In this document: piece by piece, positions 44,111 to 53,898 of the stretch
How positions within the stretch are numbered: the stretch's first letter is position 1
Layout of the letters: every line of letters begins with the position of its first letter
Assembly (NCBI GenBank): GCA_947498705.1
Contig: CANMLW010000012.1
Location: 1-64,000, forward strand
Length of the DNA stretch: 64,000 bases
Direction of reading: 5' to 3'
Source of the DNA: an uncultured Aquimarina sp.
Lineage (GTDB): Bacteria; Bacteroidota; Bacteroidia; Flavobacteriales; Flavobacteriaceae
The notes under the pieces: generated by a model
What the model saw: only the letters and a program-made list of their open reading frames with translations
What the model was told of the DNA's origin: nothing
Databases searched by the model: none
Made by a program: the position numbers and the translations under genes

Positions 44111-45340
44111 TTACATTTTATAGATCCAACTTTGCGGATTAAGTCTTTTGGCATTCTGATAAATCAAGAATTTCATAACCGCTCTTCCTGTAGTAGGATT
44201 GGTTCGTACCTCTCCTATTGCCTGCTTAGTCCCTACCTTCTCGCCTTCTTTGACAGATATATTCTCGATATTATAGTAGGTAGTAATATAATTACCATGT
44301 CGTATTTGTACCAAACGACTCGCACCTTTTAATTTTTGAATCGCAATTACTTCTCCCTCAAAAATTGCCCTTGCCCGTTCACCTACTCGGGTTTCTATTT
44401 CTACTCCACTACTATTAATTTGGATATTAGGTAAGGTTGGATGGGGTTGCCTTCCAAATTTTTTGGTCACCTTACCCGTACCAACAGGCCAAGGTAATCG
44501 TCCTTTATTTGATGTAAAATTATCTGCTAATTTTTTTGCTTCTGCTGTTAAAGCAAAAGTGGTAGCAGATCCTTTTTTGGTTACTTTTTTACCAGCTTTT
44601 TTATTTGCTTTGGCAATTGCCTCACGAATCAATTTTTCTATCGCTTTATCGATAGCACTTGCTTGTTGTTCCTTTTTCTTAATCTGTTTGGTATACACTC
44701 CTCGTTTCTTTCGAATCGAAGCCATCAACACCTGTTGTTCTTTTTTTTCTTTTTTGAGGTTTTCTTGCGCCTCTCGGTTTTCATCGATTAACTTCTGCTT
44801 ATCCTCTTTTTGTCCACTAAGCTTTGTATTAAGTGCCTGAAGTTCTTTTGTACTCCCTTCTATTTTTATAGCTTGCTCTTTACGATGCTCGTTATACTGT
44901 TTCATATATTGAAGGCGCTTATAGGCCTGCGCAAAATCTGAAGAAGAAAGCAAAAACATAATTTTACTTTGATGTGATTTACTTTTATACGATTTGGAAA
45001 TCATTTTTGCGTAATCTTCTTTTAATAAAGAAAGTTCCTTGCGATAAGTATCAATCTTCTTAAAATTAGTATTGATCTCCCGAGTTAATAAATTAGCTTG
45101 TTGATTGGTTACCTTTATAAGATTTTGCCTTGTATTAATCTGCGAACTAAGAGTCTCTACTTCATCCAACACAGAACGTTCTTTAAGTTTATTATCGGCT
45201 CGCAATTGCTTCATTTGCTCGATCTCTTGCCGAAGACGTTGTCGCTCTTCTTCTAATTGCTGTTGCTTAGCACTCTGAGAAAAAGAAGGTATACTTACCC
45301 ATAAAAAAGCTATAAAATATATAATCTGTGTACATCTCAT
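44111..45340 (-). CDS. EnvC-like murein hydrolase activator
   Basis: 409 residues. Signal peptide (about 1-22), a long coiled coil (about 24-250, LEEERQRLRQEIEQMKQLRAD...), and a C-terminal LytM/M23-like domain (about 280-405). The zinc ligands of active M23 peptidases are lost: the HxGxD position reads SSGVEI, and the later HxH-type position reads YYNIENI. It should be a non-catalytic activator of amidases, as EnvC is. It overlaps the DUF4292 lipoprotein gene by 4 bp (ATGA) and ends a long minus-strand envelope operon. Confidence 0.88.
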   Translation of the reverse strand: MRCTQIIYFIAFLWVSIPSFSQSAKQQQLEEERQRLRQEIEQMKQLRADNKLKERSVLDEVETLSSQINTRQNLIKVTNQQANLLTREINTNFKKIDTYRKELSLLKEDYAKMISKSYKSKSHQSKIMFLLSSSDFAQAYKRLQYMKQYNEHRKEQAIKIEGSTKELQALNTKLSGQKEDKQKLIDENREAQENLKKEKKEQQVLMASIRKKRGVYTKQIKKKEQQASAIDKAIEKLIREAIAKANKKAGKKVTKKGSATTFALTAEAKKLADNFTSNKGRLPWPVGTGKVTKKFGRQPHPTLPNIQINSSGVEIETRVGERARAIFEGEVIAIQKLKGASRLVQIRHGNYITTYYNIENISVKEGEKVGTKQAIGEVRTNPTTGRAVMKFLIYQNAKRLNPQSWIYKM

Positions 45341-46113
45341 TGAATAGTAACTTGCTTATATCCTGATGGTATTTTAAACGGAAAACTTACTCTTGGATTA
45401 TAATCCACTGCTTTATAATCGATTTGTAGTACAGTTTTTTCTTCTTCCTCATGCGCTTCGATACGTATTTCTTTAGGGAAGTCCTGATTTTCTACTTTTT
45501 GATAGCTTTGATAATCAATCACAATCCCTTTCTTTTCTTTGGGTTGCATCAATCGTTGCGAAGCCATTTTATAACTATCGGGGTGTATAAAAAACAATCT
45601 ACTAAATAATTCTAATTGTGTTTTTGGTTCTAATTGATACTTTTTTTCTACAACAGCCGACCTGTACTTATCTTTTCTTAGGTCAAAAAGGGATTGTCCT
45701 AATAACATTTGCTGTACTTTTTCAAAATCTAACTCAGTACCCAACCAATCACTTAATAGCTTAAAATCGCCTTCAAAATAAGTGTTATCTATTTTTTCAT
45801 AATAACTCACTTTTTGCGGAGTTATTAACGCCTTAGCCAAGGTAATACCCAGCATTTTTACACTTACCCATATGGTCTTGTCTTTTTCGATTCTTAGAGA
45901 TGCACTAGGACTGAAAGATTGTTTACCATCATCATATTTTACTTTGATGCGTGCATTAATAGTTTTGAACTTAAATGACTGATCATAATGATGAGAGATT
46001 ACTTTCTCTGCATTAAGTTTTTTTACCCTAGACTCGCTTATTGTTTTGGTTCCTTTACATGATGTAAGCATTATGCTCAAAAAACATACAAAATAAAGTA
46101 CTTTATTCACCAC
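45337..46113 (-). CDS. DUF4292 lipoprotein
   Basis: 258 residues. Lipobox LTSC (Cys19). The mature part is beta-rich and of the LolA/LolB-like type: AKALITPQKVSYYEKIDNTYFEGDFKLLSDWLGTELDFEKVQQMLLGQ is the hallmark of DUF4292, a conserved Bacteroidota family. A role in lipoprotein or lipid handling is plausible by fold analogy but unproven. Its start is immediately after the TPR gene stop, and its end overlaps the EnvC-like gene, so it is fully within the operon. Confidence 0.88.
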   Translation of the reverse strand: MVNKVLYFVCFLSIMLTSCKGTKTISESRVKKLNAEKVISHHYDQSFKFKTINARIKVKYDDGKQSFSPSASLRIEKDKTIWVSVKMLGITLAKALITPQKVSYYEKIDNTYFEGDFKLLSDWLGTELDFEKVQQMLLGQSLFDLRKDKYRSAVVEKKYQLEPKTQLELFSRLFFIHPDSYKMASQRLMQPKEKKGIVIDYQSYQKVENQDFPKEIRIEAHEEEEKTVLQIDYKAVDYNPRVSFPFKIPSGYKQVTIQ

Positions 46114-47487
46114 TTATGATTTTTTCTGAAGTTGTTCTACTTTTTGCTGATACTTAGAGGCATTCTCTGTATCTCCTAACTGCTGATAGGCCTGGCTTAT
46201 CTGTTTGTAAAAATCTGATTCCATTTTTATATCATCTATGACATAGTCTATCCCAATTGTTAGAATTTCTATGGCTTGTTGAGCTTTCTCAAGATGAATT
46301 AGTGAAAAACCATTTACCCAATAAAAAATTGGCTGTGCAGGGTATAGCTCTAATGCCAGTTCACTACCTGCCTCTGCCTTATCAAATCGTTTTAAATCTA
46401 TTTGCAAAAGCAATATTTTTTTTAGAAGAGTAAAATCGTTTACATTGCTTTGTATTCCTCGTTCATAATAATTAAGAGCCTGTTCTTTATAGTTTTTTTT
46501 GTAATAATAATGTCCTAGCTCTGTAAATACCTTTACATTATTTTGCTCGCTCGATAATAGACTCACAATTTCTTTTAGTCTTTCTTCGAACTGAGGATTT
46601 TTCTCTGTAAAGTTTAAGAAATCAGTAATTACTTTATATTTGGATTCGGCATCTATTTTTCTACTCTTAAGGGTAATTTTCATTGAGGTGATCGCTTCAT
46701 CTATTTTATTATCATCAAGATAAAACTTATACAAAGCCATATGAACCAATTCTGATTTTGGCTTTTCTTTCAAGAGCGCCTGGGCTGTTTGATAGGCCTT
46801 TTGTTTTCTGTTATCCTTACTATAATGATAAATCAGGTTAAGATAATGCTGTTCTACTTTGGGATGTTTTTTTATTTTATCCTCTAGGCTCTTAATTTGA
46901 TTGTTTGGATTGATGATTTTTGCCGAAATCGTTTTGCGTAAACGATTCCTATACGCATCTGTCCCAAATTCATTATCCAATTCGTCCAGAGCTGTTAATG
47001 CTTCATCATATCGTTTTTGATGATAGTACAAATTGGCCAGTTGTTCTTTGAACATTGGATTAAAAGTTACCAACTTTTCTACTACCTCAATAGACTCATC
47101 TAACTTATTCTGTTTAAAATAACATTCAAACAATAGTTCGAGTACGTATCTATCGTTTGGGTTATTGGTTAAAACCTTTTTAAAGTTATCTTCTGCCTGT
47201 TGATAAAGTTTAAGTTCCAGATAGTTTTTTGCCAATTCTGAATATAAAAAATTAGCTTCTGGATCGATTTCAACGCACTTATTAAGAGCCACTATTGCTT
47301 TGTCATAATTAGTAATTGCCTTTTGTTTTAGAGCTTCAAAAAAAAACTCCTGAAACTTATCAGAAACATCCCCCAGGTCATCGATATTTACCTCTTGTTT
47401 AGGTTCAATTTCCTGAGCAATCACAAGACTCTGTCCCATTCCTAAAAACAGACAAAATACATAGATATGTTTCCAAAAACAATTCAT
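46114..47487 (-). CDS. Exported tetratricopeptide-repeat protein
   Basis: 457 residues with a signal peptide (about 1-24, SLVIAQ). About ten TPR-type helix pairs fill the rest (for example NYDKAIVALNKCVEIDPEANFLYSELAKNYLELKLYQQAEDNFKKVL, and KEQALNYYERGIQSNVND). It is a periplasmic scaffold with no enzymatic motif. It lies 3 bp after the nucleotidyltransferase gene and abuts the DUF4292 gene. The conserved cluster TPR-DUF4292-EnvC suggests a complex that couples envelope building and peptidoglycan remodelling. Confidence 0.88.
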   Translation of the reverse strand: MNCFWKHIYVFCLFLGMGQSLVIAQEIEPKQEVNIDDLGDVSDKFQEFFFEALKQKAITNYDKAIVALNKCVEIDPEANFLYSELAKNYLELKLYQQAEDNFKKVLTNNPNDRYVLELLFECYFKQNKLDESIEVVEKLVTFNPMFKEQLANLYYHQKRYDEALTALDELDNEFGTDAYRNRLRKTISAKIINPNNQIKSLEDKIKKHPKVEQHYLNLIYHYSKDNRKQKAYQTAQALLKEKPKSELVHMALYKFYLDDNKIDEAITSMKITLKSRKIDAESKYKVITDFLNFTEKNPQFEERLKEIVSLLSSEQNNVKVFTELGHYYYKKNYKEQALNYYERGIQSNVNDFTLLKKILLLQIDLKRFDKAEAGSELALELYPAQPIFYWVNGFSLIHLEKAQQAIEILTIGIDYVIDDIKMESDFYKQISQAYQQLGDTENASKYQQKVEQLQKKS

Positions 47488-47490
47488 AAA

Positions 47491-48507
47491 TTATTCTAAA
47501 ACCGAATAGTCTCCAATGCTTATTGTAGTAAAGTTTCCATCATACACGGCATTGTTTCCTATCATAGCGTTGTCTAAGTTAGCATTTTTTATGATAGTTT
47601 TCGTCTGTACTAAGCTATTTTTAATGGTGGTGTTTTCTACTACGCTTCCATTTCCGATAGATACATTTGGTCCAACAGTTGCATTCTTAAGTACTACACC
47701 TTCTCCCAGGTAACAAGGTTCTATTACCGTAGAATTTTCTTGTGTTATAGAATCGCTAATCAAATGTTCTCCATCATTTCTTAAAAAACCAAGCATTCTT
47801 GTGTTGGTTTCTACAGTAACATTTTTATTTCCGCAATCCATCCACTCTTCTACTTGCCCTGTTACAAACACTTTTCCGTTACTCATCATCCTCTTGATAC
47901 CATCATTAATTTGGTATTCGCCTCCATGTATAATATTATTATCCAGGACATATTGAAGTTCATTTTTAAGAACGGCTACATCCTTAAAATAGTATATCCC
48001 TATTACTGCCAGATCAGATACAAACTCCTTTGGTTTCTCTACCAACTCGACTATTTCTTTTTTCTCATTTAATTTTACAACTCCATAGGCCTCTGGTTGA
48101 TCAACCTGCTTTACCCAAATGACCGAATCTGCTTCTTTATCCAAATTGAAATCTGCTCGTATCAATGTATCTGCATAGGCAATTACTGCAGGCCCAGAAA
48201 GTGATTCTTTGGCACACATAATAGCATGACCGGTACCCAACGGCTGGTCTTGTCTGTAAATCGAAGCTTTGGCTCCTAAACCTTCTGCAAGCTCTGTTAA
48301 ACTCGCCACTACATCATCCCCAAAAAAGGCCGGATCTCCTAATACAAAAGCTATCTCTTCGATGGGTTCTCCTAAAACCTTGGCAATATCAGATACTAGT
48401 CGGTGTACAATTGGTTTTCCTGCTACAGGAATTAATGGTTTTGGAACAGTAAGTGTATGAGGCCTTAATCTAGAACCCCTTCCTGCCATTGGTACAATAA
48501 TTTTCAT
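47491..48507 (-). CDS. Sugar-phosphate nucleotidyltransferase with left-handed beta-helix
   Basis: 338 residues from the Met at 48507 (MKIIVPMAGRGSRLRPHT). The frame extends to 48558, but the 17 extra residues are unlike the family. The Rossmann-like GT-A core has the G-x-G-x-R-L loop, PKPLIPVAGKPI and GEYQINDG. From about 250 a hexapeptide-repeat beta-helix follows (GEGVVLKNATVGPNVSIGNGSVVENTTIKNSLV), as in GlmU/RmlA-like dual-domain enzymes. It activates a sugar phosphate to a nucleotide sugar for polysaccharide or LPS. The exact sugar is not readable. It is between dut and the TPR gene. Confidence 0.88.
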   Translation of the reverse strand: MKIIVPMAGRGSRLRPHTLTVPKPLIPVAGKPIVHRLVSDIAKVLGEPIEEIAFVLGDPAFFGDDVVASLTELAEGLGAKASIYRQDQPLGTGHAIMCAKESLSGPAVIAYADTLIRADFNLDKEADSVIWVKQVDQPEAYGVVKLNEKKEIVELVEKPKEFVSDLAVIGIYYFKDVAVLKNELQYVLDNNIIHGGEYQINDGIKRMMSNGKVFVTGQVEEWMDCGNKNVTVETNTRMLGFLRNDGEHLISDSITQENSTVIEPCYLGEGVVLKNATVGPNVSIGNGSVVENTTIKNSLVQTKTIIKNANLDNAMIGNNAVYDGNFTTISIGDYSVLE

Positions 48508-48582
48508 GTGTTTTTTGTTTGATTGTTGTTTGTTGTTTTCCCTATAAACCCAATTCACATATAACCGAATTGGTGTATCAAA

Positions 48583-49017
48583 TTATTTTACTCCTGTACT
48601 TCCAAATCCTCCTTCTCCTCTTGAAGTTTCAGAAAGCTCTTTAACCTCAACCCATGTTGCTCGTTCATGTTTTGCGATGACCAATTGCGCTACTCTTTCT
48701 CCATTTTCTACCACAAAGTCTTCATTAGAAAGATTTACTAATATCACCCCTATCTCACCTCTGTAATCTGCATCTATAGTTCCTGGTGCATTAAGTACAG
48801 TAACTCCTTTTTTTGCTGCTAATCCACTACGTGGTCTCACTTGCGCTTCATACCCAACAGGTAATTCTATAAACAACCCTGTTTTCACAATGGCACGTTC
48901 CAAAGGTTTTAGAGTTATCGGCGACTCAATATTAGCTCTCAAATCCATCCCTGCCGATGCAACTGTTTCATAATTTGGCAACTCATGAGATGATCGGTTA
49001 ATTATTTTAATATCCAT
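48583..49017 (-). CDS. dut: dUTP diphosphatase
   Basis: 144 residues, the trimeric dUTPase. All five motifs are seen: [33 protein letters not shown] (with the catalytic Asp), RVAQLVI and GEGGFGSTG. It hydrolyses dUTP to dUMP, preventing uracil incorporation. It sits between the flippase and the nucleotidyltransferase genes, an arrangement common in this phylum and probably not functional linkage. Confidence 0.96.
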   Translation of the reverse strand: MDIKIINRSSHELPNYETVASAGMDLRANIESPITLKPLERAIVKTGLFIELPVGYEAQVRPRSGLAAKKGVTVLNAPGTIDADYRGEIGVILVNLSNEDFVVENGERVAQLVIAKHERATWVEVKELSETSRGEGGFGSTGVK

Positions 49018-49038
49018 ATACGCTGTGATAAAGAGTAT

Positions 49039-50490
49039 TTATTTTTTTAAAATTTGTTTTAATTCTTTTCTTTCGAAAGCGTACAAAATTACTAAAAACC
49101 CACATAACAATGGGATCGAAATCATATAATTACTCTCAAAAACGTAAAATGACAGGACAGAAAAAATGATAGACACCACCAGATATGCTCCTATTTTTTT
49201 TAAGTCGTAAGGTATTGGATAGTATTTACGCCCAAAATACCAAGATAGGATCATCATGGACCCATAGGCTCCCAAAGTTGCTATAGCAGATCCCAAATAG
49301 GTATACTTTGGGATTAATAAAAAGTTTAAAATCAAGGTAATTATAGCCCCTACGACAGAAATATACGCTCCAAACCTGGTTCTATCGGTAATCTTATACC
49401 AAACCGACAAATTATGATAAATCCCTAGACAAAGATTAGCTAGTAGTATCATTGGCACAATCTTTATAGCCACCCAATAGGATTCATCTCGTATAATTAA
49501 TTGTTTTAAAGGATGCACAAGGACAATTACCGCCAACAAAATAAACGTACCAAAAGCCACAAAGTACTTTGTAATTCTTGCATAGGTTTCGGGAGCATTT
49601 TTATTATTAGAATAGTTGAAAAAAAACGGCTCTATCCCCAATCTAAATCCAGTTGCAAAAAGTGTCATAAATAACGCTATTTTATAACAAGCCGAGTATA
49701 CACCTACCATATGTTCTGCTACATCTTCTGGCAATAAGTGGCTTAATAAAATCCTATCAAAAGTTTCGTTAATCGAATAGGCAACTCCCGCAATAAGAAC
49801 AGGAAAAGCATACTTCATCATTTTTTTCCATAGTTCTTTGTCAAAACGATACGTAATTTTTGTGTAAAATGGTACAAGCAATAACAAAGTAAATCCACTG
49901 GCTACCAGATTCGAAATAAAAATATAATTGATCTCGAAATCATCGATATAAAGAATATCTAGAATAGTAATGGTGTCTGTAAGTTTTACCAGATACACCA
50001 ATAGAAAAACATTTAGCCCTAAATTAATAGCAACATTACTAATTTTAATAATGGAGTATCGAATGGGCCGTTCATTTGCTCGTAGCCATGCAAAAGGAAT
50101 AATTACCAACGCATCCAACAGTAATATCCAAATAACTAGTACAATATAATCTACTCGAATATCTATTAATGCAGCTATTTGATCTCTACATAGTAGTGCC
50201 CCAATAAAAAAGACCACTGATGATAATAGCAAGGAAATCGTCGAGGTACTTACTACCGTATCTTTATTAGACTCTTTATTATAAAATCTAAAAAAGGCGG
50301 TCTCCATCCCATAAGCCAATATCACATTAAAAAGAACGAAATACGAAAATATAATAGACACTTTACCGTACTCATCTGTTGGTAAAAGATTCGTATATAA
50401 AGGAACCAATAAAAAAGACAACATTCGCGGCAGTACAGTCGCTAGTCCATAAATAAAAGTTTGCTTAAAAAGTTTCTGAAAAATGCCCAA
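49039..50490 (-). CDS. Polysaccharide flippase (Wzx/MOP family)
   Basis: 483 residues with about 14 transmembrane helices. The start MGIFQKLFKQTFIYGLATVLPRMLSFLLVPLYTNLL is typical of the RfbX/Wzx group. KYAFPVLIAGVAYSINETFDRILLSHLLPED (about 220-250) and SACYKIALFMTLFATGFRLGIEPFFFN follow. It would flip lipid-linked oligosaccharide across the inner membrane. It is located just before dut and the sugar nucleotidyltransferase, which may supply its substrate. Confidence 0.9.
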   Translation of the reverse strand: MGIFQKLFKQTFIYGLATVLPRMLSFLLVPLYTNLLPTDEYGKVSIIFSYFVLFNVILAYGMETAFFRFYNKESNKDTVVSTSTISLLLSSVVFFIGALLCRDQIAALIDIRVDYIVLVIWILLLDALVIIPFAWLRANERPIRYSIIKISNVAINLGLNVFLLVYLVKLTDTITILDILYIDDFEINYIFISNLVASGFTLLLLVPFYTKITYRFDKELWKKMMKYAFPVLIAGVAYSINETFDRILLSHLLPEDVAEHMVGVYSACYKIALFMTLFATGFRLGIEPFFFNYSNNKNAPETYARITKYFVAFGTFILLAVIVLVHPLKQLIIRDESYWVAIKIVPMILLANLCLGIYHNLSVWYKITDRTRFGAYISVVGAIITLILNFLLIPKYTYLGSAIATLGAYGSMMILSWYFGRKYYPIPYDLKKIGAYLVVSIIFSVLSFYVFESNYMISIPLLCGFLVILYAFERKELKQILKK

Positions 50491-50553
50491 TTGATCTATT
50501 GCTTAAAGCTATAAAAATACATTTTTTTATGACCTATACCACGTTTGTCAGAA

Positions 50554-51057
50554 TTACCTTGTTTTATTAGGTATGTCTACAATTTTGAAATGCCCTTTTT
50601 TTCCACTTTTTGTGTATCCAACCACACCTTCATTTTCTTTAATTTCGAAAGGAATTTTTTCTTTTACTGCAGGTAATTGGTTTTTAAACTCTTCTTTAGG
50701 ATCATCGCTCATTATCAAATCAGGTTTATCTGAAAAAACATGCTTGGCAACATACATTGTATTCTTATCATCATATTGTAAAGCAACTTTTTTTCCTTTA
50801 AAATAGATATATTCTAATTCTACATCTGGTTTTTTATCTACGGGTATATACACCGTAAATCCTTTTGATTTGGTTCCGCCTTCATAACGCATCAGGTAGT
50901 ACACATTCTCTGTGGTTATTGGAGCTTCTTTATCCATTACTTGTTCTTTTGGGAGATTACCTTCTTTATTTTGAGCAGAAGCACACTGTGTAAATATTGC
51001 AAAAAGTGCTACCACACTTAGTGCAACACCTAGTCTTTTTAAATATATCATTTTCAT
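50554..51057 (-). CDS. Exported hypothetical protein
   Basis: 167 residues. The N-terminal hydrophobic segment VALSVVALFAIFTQC is followed by ASAQ, so it is either cleaved by signal peptidase I after ASA or is a lipoprotein with Cys25; the surroundings of that Cys do not fit a lipobox well. The mature part is Lys-rich with a beta-stranded middle (FTVYIPVDKKPDVELEYIYFKGKKVALQYDDKN). No family known to me. It is 63 bp upstream of the flippase gene, so it may start the envelope operon. Confidence 0.65.
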   Translation of the reverse strand: MKMIYLKRLGVALSVVALFAIFTQCASAQNKEGNLPKEQVMDKEAPITTENVYYLMRYEGGTKSKGFTVYIPVDKKPDVELEYIYFKGKKVALQYDDKNTMYVAKHVFSDKPDLIMSDDPKEEFKNQLPAVKEKIPFEIKENEGVVGYTKSGKKGHFKIVDIPNKTR

Positions 51058-51201
51058 TGTTTAAACGTATTAAAAACAAAATTGATACCAAAGATACTAT
51101 ATTGGTTTTGTTTTTTTGATATAGAAAAATAGCCTGACATAAACCTATATGGTTCCTTATATGAAACCAATTGTTTTTCAAGCATAACAGTAGCAACAAA
51201 A

Positions 51202-51233
51202 AAACCCTCATAAGAAAACTCTTATGAGGGTTT
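51202..51233 (-). terminator. Terminator of the ATP synthase operon
   Basis: 14-bp stem AAACCCTCATAAGA / TCTTATGAGGGTTT with a 4-nt loop. It is followed on the minus strand by T residues. It begins about 20 bp beyond the atpG stop. Confidence 0.9.
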
Positions 51234-51253
51234 ATATTATAAAATAACTATCT

Positions 51254-52117
51254 CTAGTTATTCAATGCTTCTGCTCCACCAACGATCTCTAAGATCTCAT
51301 TGGTAATAGAAGCTTGTCTTGCTTTGTTATAAGATAATTTAAGCGCATCTCTAAGCTCTGTAGCATTATCGGTCGCTTTATGCATTGCTGTCATACGTGC
51401 TCCATGTTCTGAAGCAAATGAGTCTCTAATGGCTTTATACAACTGCGTCTTAAGTGACTTTGGGATTAACTCCTCTACAATTTCCTCTTTAGAAGGTTCG
51501 AAGATATAATCTAAGTTTGCACTAGCAGTTTCATTAGCTACAGGAACTATTGGCAAAAACTGCTCTGTAGTCACCACTTGCGTAGCAGCATTCTTAAACT
51601 TATTATATACTACAACAATCTTATCATAAGAACCGTCGGTAAACAACTGCATCAACTCCTCTGCAATTACAGCAACGTTAGCAAAAGTAAGATCATCAAA
51701 AACTTCGCTCTTATTCGCTATCACTGTATGCGTTTTTGACACCACATCATTTACTTTCTTACCAATAGTAACAAAGTCTACTTGTTTACCCGCATATACG
51801 TTCTCATACAATTCTCTTGCACCCTTAATGATATTGGTATTAAAAGCCCCAGCCAAACCACGGTTAGAAGCAATTGCAACCACCAATACCTTATTTATGT
51901 CACGTTGTTCTGCATAAGTACTCGCGCTATCTCCTTCTAGAGAAGCACTTAGACTTTGCAATAACTCTGTTAATTTATCTGCATAAGGACGCATTGCTGT
52001 AATAGCCATCTGTGCCTTATTCAACTTTGCTGCAGATACCATTTTCATAGCACTGGTAATTTGCATCGTTGAAGATACAGAGGTTATTCTACTACGTAAT
52101 TCTTTTAAGTTTGCCAT
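51254..52117 (-). CDS. atpG: ATP synthase F1 gamma subunit
   Basis: 287 residues from the Met at 52117 (MANLKELRSRITSVSSTMQITSAMKMVSAAKL). The frame extends to 52153, but the added 12 residues are not family-like. The N- and C-terminal helices form the rotor shaft, and the C-terminal motif SEHGARMTAMHKATDNATELRDALKLSYNKARQASIT is conserved. It is the last gene of the operon. A strong hairpin at 52198-52236 lies between it and atpA. Confidence 0.96.
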   Translation of the reverse strand: MANLKELRSRITSVSSTMQITSAMKMVSAAKLNKAQMAITAMRPYADKLTELLQSLSASLEGDSASTYAEQRDINKVLVVAIASNRGLAGAFNTNIIKGARELYENVYAGKQVDFVTIGKKVNDVVSKTHTVIANKSEVFDDLTFANVAVIAEELMQLFTDGSYDKIVVVYNKFKNAATQVVTTEQFLPIVPVANETASANLDYIFEPSKEEIVEELIPKSLKTQLYKAIRDSFASEHGARMTAMHKATDNATELRDALKLSYNKARQASITNEILEIVGGAEALNN

Positions 52118-52197
52118 TTTGTTTAGTATTGAAAATTGATAACTAAGTAGCAAAAAACCTACTTACATCAACACTTTTGTAATATGAATCTTTTGAG

Positions 52198-52236
52198 GCG
52201 CAAAGCAGTGATATATCACATATCACCGCTTTGCGC
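52198..52236 (-). other. Intercistronic hairpin between atpA and atpG
   Basis: 17-bp stem (GCGCAAAGCAGTGATAT against ATATCACCGCTTTGCGC, one mismatch) around a 5-nt loop. It begins 6 bp after the atpA stop. There is no U-run behind it on the minus strand, so it is more probably an RNA-stability or processing element than a terminator. Confidence 0.75.
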
Positions 52237-52242
52237 TCAATA

Positions 52243-53820
52243 CTAATTATATTTTGCCGAAATCTCTTTCGAAGCAGAAGTCAATACATCGATCACCTCG
52301 TCTGTAAGTTTTCCTGCTTTTAATGTATCTAGTGTATCTCTATGCTTAGCATTAAGATATTCTATAAAATCTCCTTCAAATTCTTTTACCTTATTTACAG
52401 GAACATCTCTTAATAAGTTCTTAGAACCTGCATAGATAATTGCAATCTGATCTTCTACTGTATAAGGATCGTTTTGAGCTTGCTTTAAGATCTCTACGTT
52501 TCTCTTTCCTTTCTCAATTACATTTAAAGTAGCTGCATCAAGGTCAGAACCAAATTTAGCAAACGCTTCTAATTCACGGAACTGAGCCTGATCAAGTTTT
52601 AAGGTACCTGCTACCTTTTTCATTGACTTAATCTGTGCCGATCCACCTACACGTGATACAGAAATACCTACGTTAATTGCAGGACGAACACCAGAGTTAA
52701 ATAAGTCTGAAGTTAAGAATATCTGACCATCTGTAATCGAAATTACGTTGGTTGGGATATATGCAGATACATCACCTGCTTGTGTTTCAATAATCGGAAG
52801 TGCTGTTAATGATCCGCCTCCTTTTACCTTAGATTTTAAAGAATCAGGAAGGTCATTCATATCTTTTGCAATCGTATCATCTGCAATTACTTTTGCAGAA
52901 CGCTCTAATAATCTAGAGTGAAGATAGAAAACGTCTCCAGGATACGCCTCACGACCTGGTGGACGACGTAATAATAAAGATACCTCACGGTATGCCACTG
53001 CTTGCTTAGATAAATCATCATAAATGATTAAAGCAGGACGACCTGTATCTCTAAAATATTCTCCGATCGCAGCACCTGCAAATGGAGCATATACCTGCAT
53101 AGGAGCAGGATCAGAAGCATTAGCCGCTACAATTGTAGTATATGCTAAAGCACCTTTATCTTCTAATACTTTTGCGATACCTGCAACTGTAGATGCTTTT
53201 TGCCCGATAGCAACATAAATACAGTATACTGGCTCTCCAGCATCATAAAATTCTTTTTGATTAAGAATGGTATCGATACAAACTGTTGTTTTTCCAGTTT
53301 GACGGTCACCAATTACCAATTCACGTTGTCCTCTTCCGATTGGTACCATCGCATCGATAGATTTGATACCTGTTTGAAGTGGCTCGTTTACTGGCTGACG
53401 AAAAACTACACCTGGAGCTTTACGTTCTAATGGCATTTCGAAAGTTTCACCTTCTATTGCTCCTTTACCATCGATTGGGTTACCTAGTGTGTCAACAACA
53501 CGACCTACGATACCCTCACCAACGTTGATAGATGCAATACGCTGTGTACGCTTTACCGTTGCTCCTTCTTTAATTTCTGTTGAAGAACCTAAAAGTACTA
53601 CCCCAACATTATCTTCTTCAAGGTTAAGTACGATACCTTCTAACCCAGATTCGAACTGCACTAACTCTCCGTATTGAGCATTAGACAATCCGTATACACG
53701 AGCGATACCATCACCTACTTGTAGTACGGTACCTACTTCCTCTAATGAAGCCGACGCTTCAAATCCAGATAACTGTTGTTTTAATATTGCTGATACTTCA
53801 GCAGGATTCACTTCTGCCAT
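52243..53820 (-). CDS. atpA: ATP synthase F1 alpha subunit
   Basis: 525 residues from the Met at 53820 ([17 protein letters not shown]); the 9 extra residues upstream are not family-like. P-loop [14 protein letters not shown], the alpha-subunit nucleotide region [48 protein letters not shown], the signature [17 protein letters not shown] and the C-terminal helical domain are all present. It forms the catalytic ring with beta subunits encoded outside this window. It lies 78 bp after atpH. Confidence 0.97.
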   Translation of the reverse strand: MAEVNPAEVSAILKQQLSGFEASASLEEVGTVLQVGDGIARVYGLSNAQYGELVQFESGLEGIVLNLEEDNVGVVLLGSSTEIKEGATVKRTQRIASINVGEGIVGRVVDTLGNPIDGKGAIEGETFEMPLERKAPGVVFRQPVNEPLQTGIKSIDAMVPIGRGQRELVIGDRQTGKTTVCIDTILNQKEFYDAGEPVYCIYVAIGQKASTVAGIAKVLEDKGALAYTTIVAANASDPAPMQVYAPFAGAAIGEYFRDTGRPALIIYDDLSKQAVAYREVSLLLRRPPGREAYPGDVFYLHSRLLERSAKVIADDTIAKDMNDLPDSLKSKVKGGGSLTALPIIETQAGDVSAYIPTNVISITDGQIFLTSDLFNSGVRPAINVGISVSRVGGSAQIKSMKKVAGTLKLDQAQFRELEAFAKFGSDLDAATLNVIEKGKRNVEILKQAQNDPYTVEDQIAIIYAGSKNLLRDVPVNKVKEFEGDFIEYLNAKHRDTLDTLKAGKLTDEVIDVLTSASKEISAKYN

Positions 53821-53898
53821 TTTATAATAGTTTAAAAGAATAAGCAAAACACTTATCCTATTATTATTAAATTAATATTTTAAAGTGCAATTACTTTA

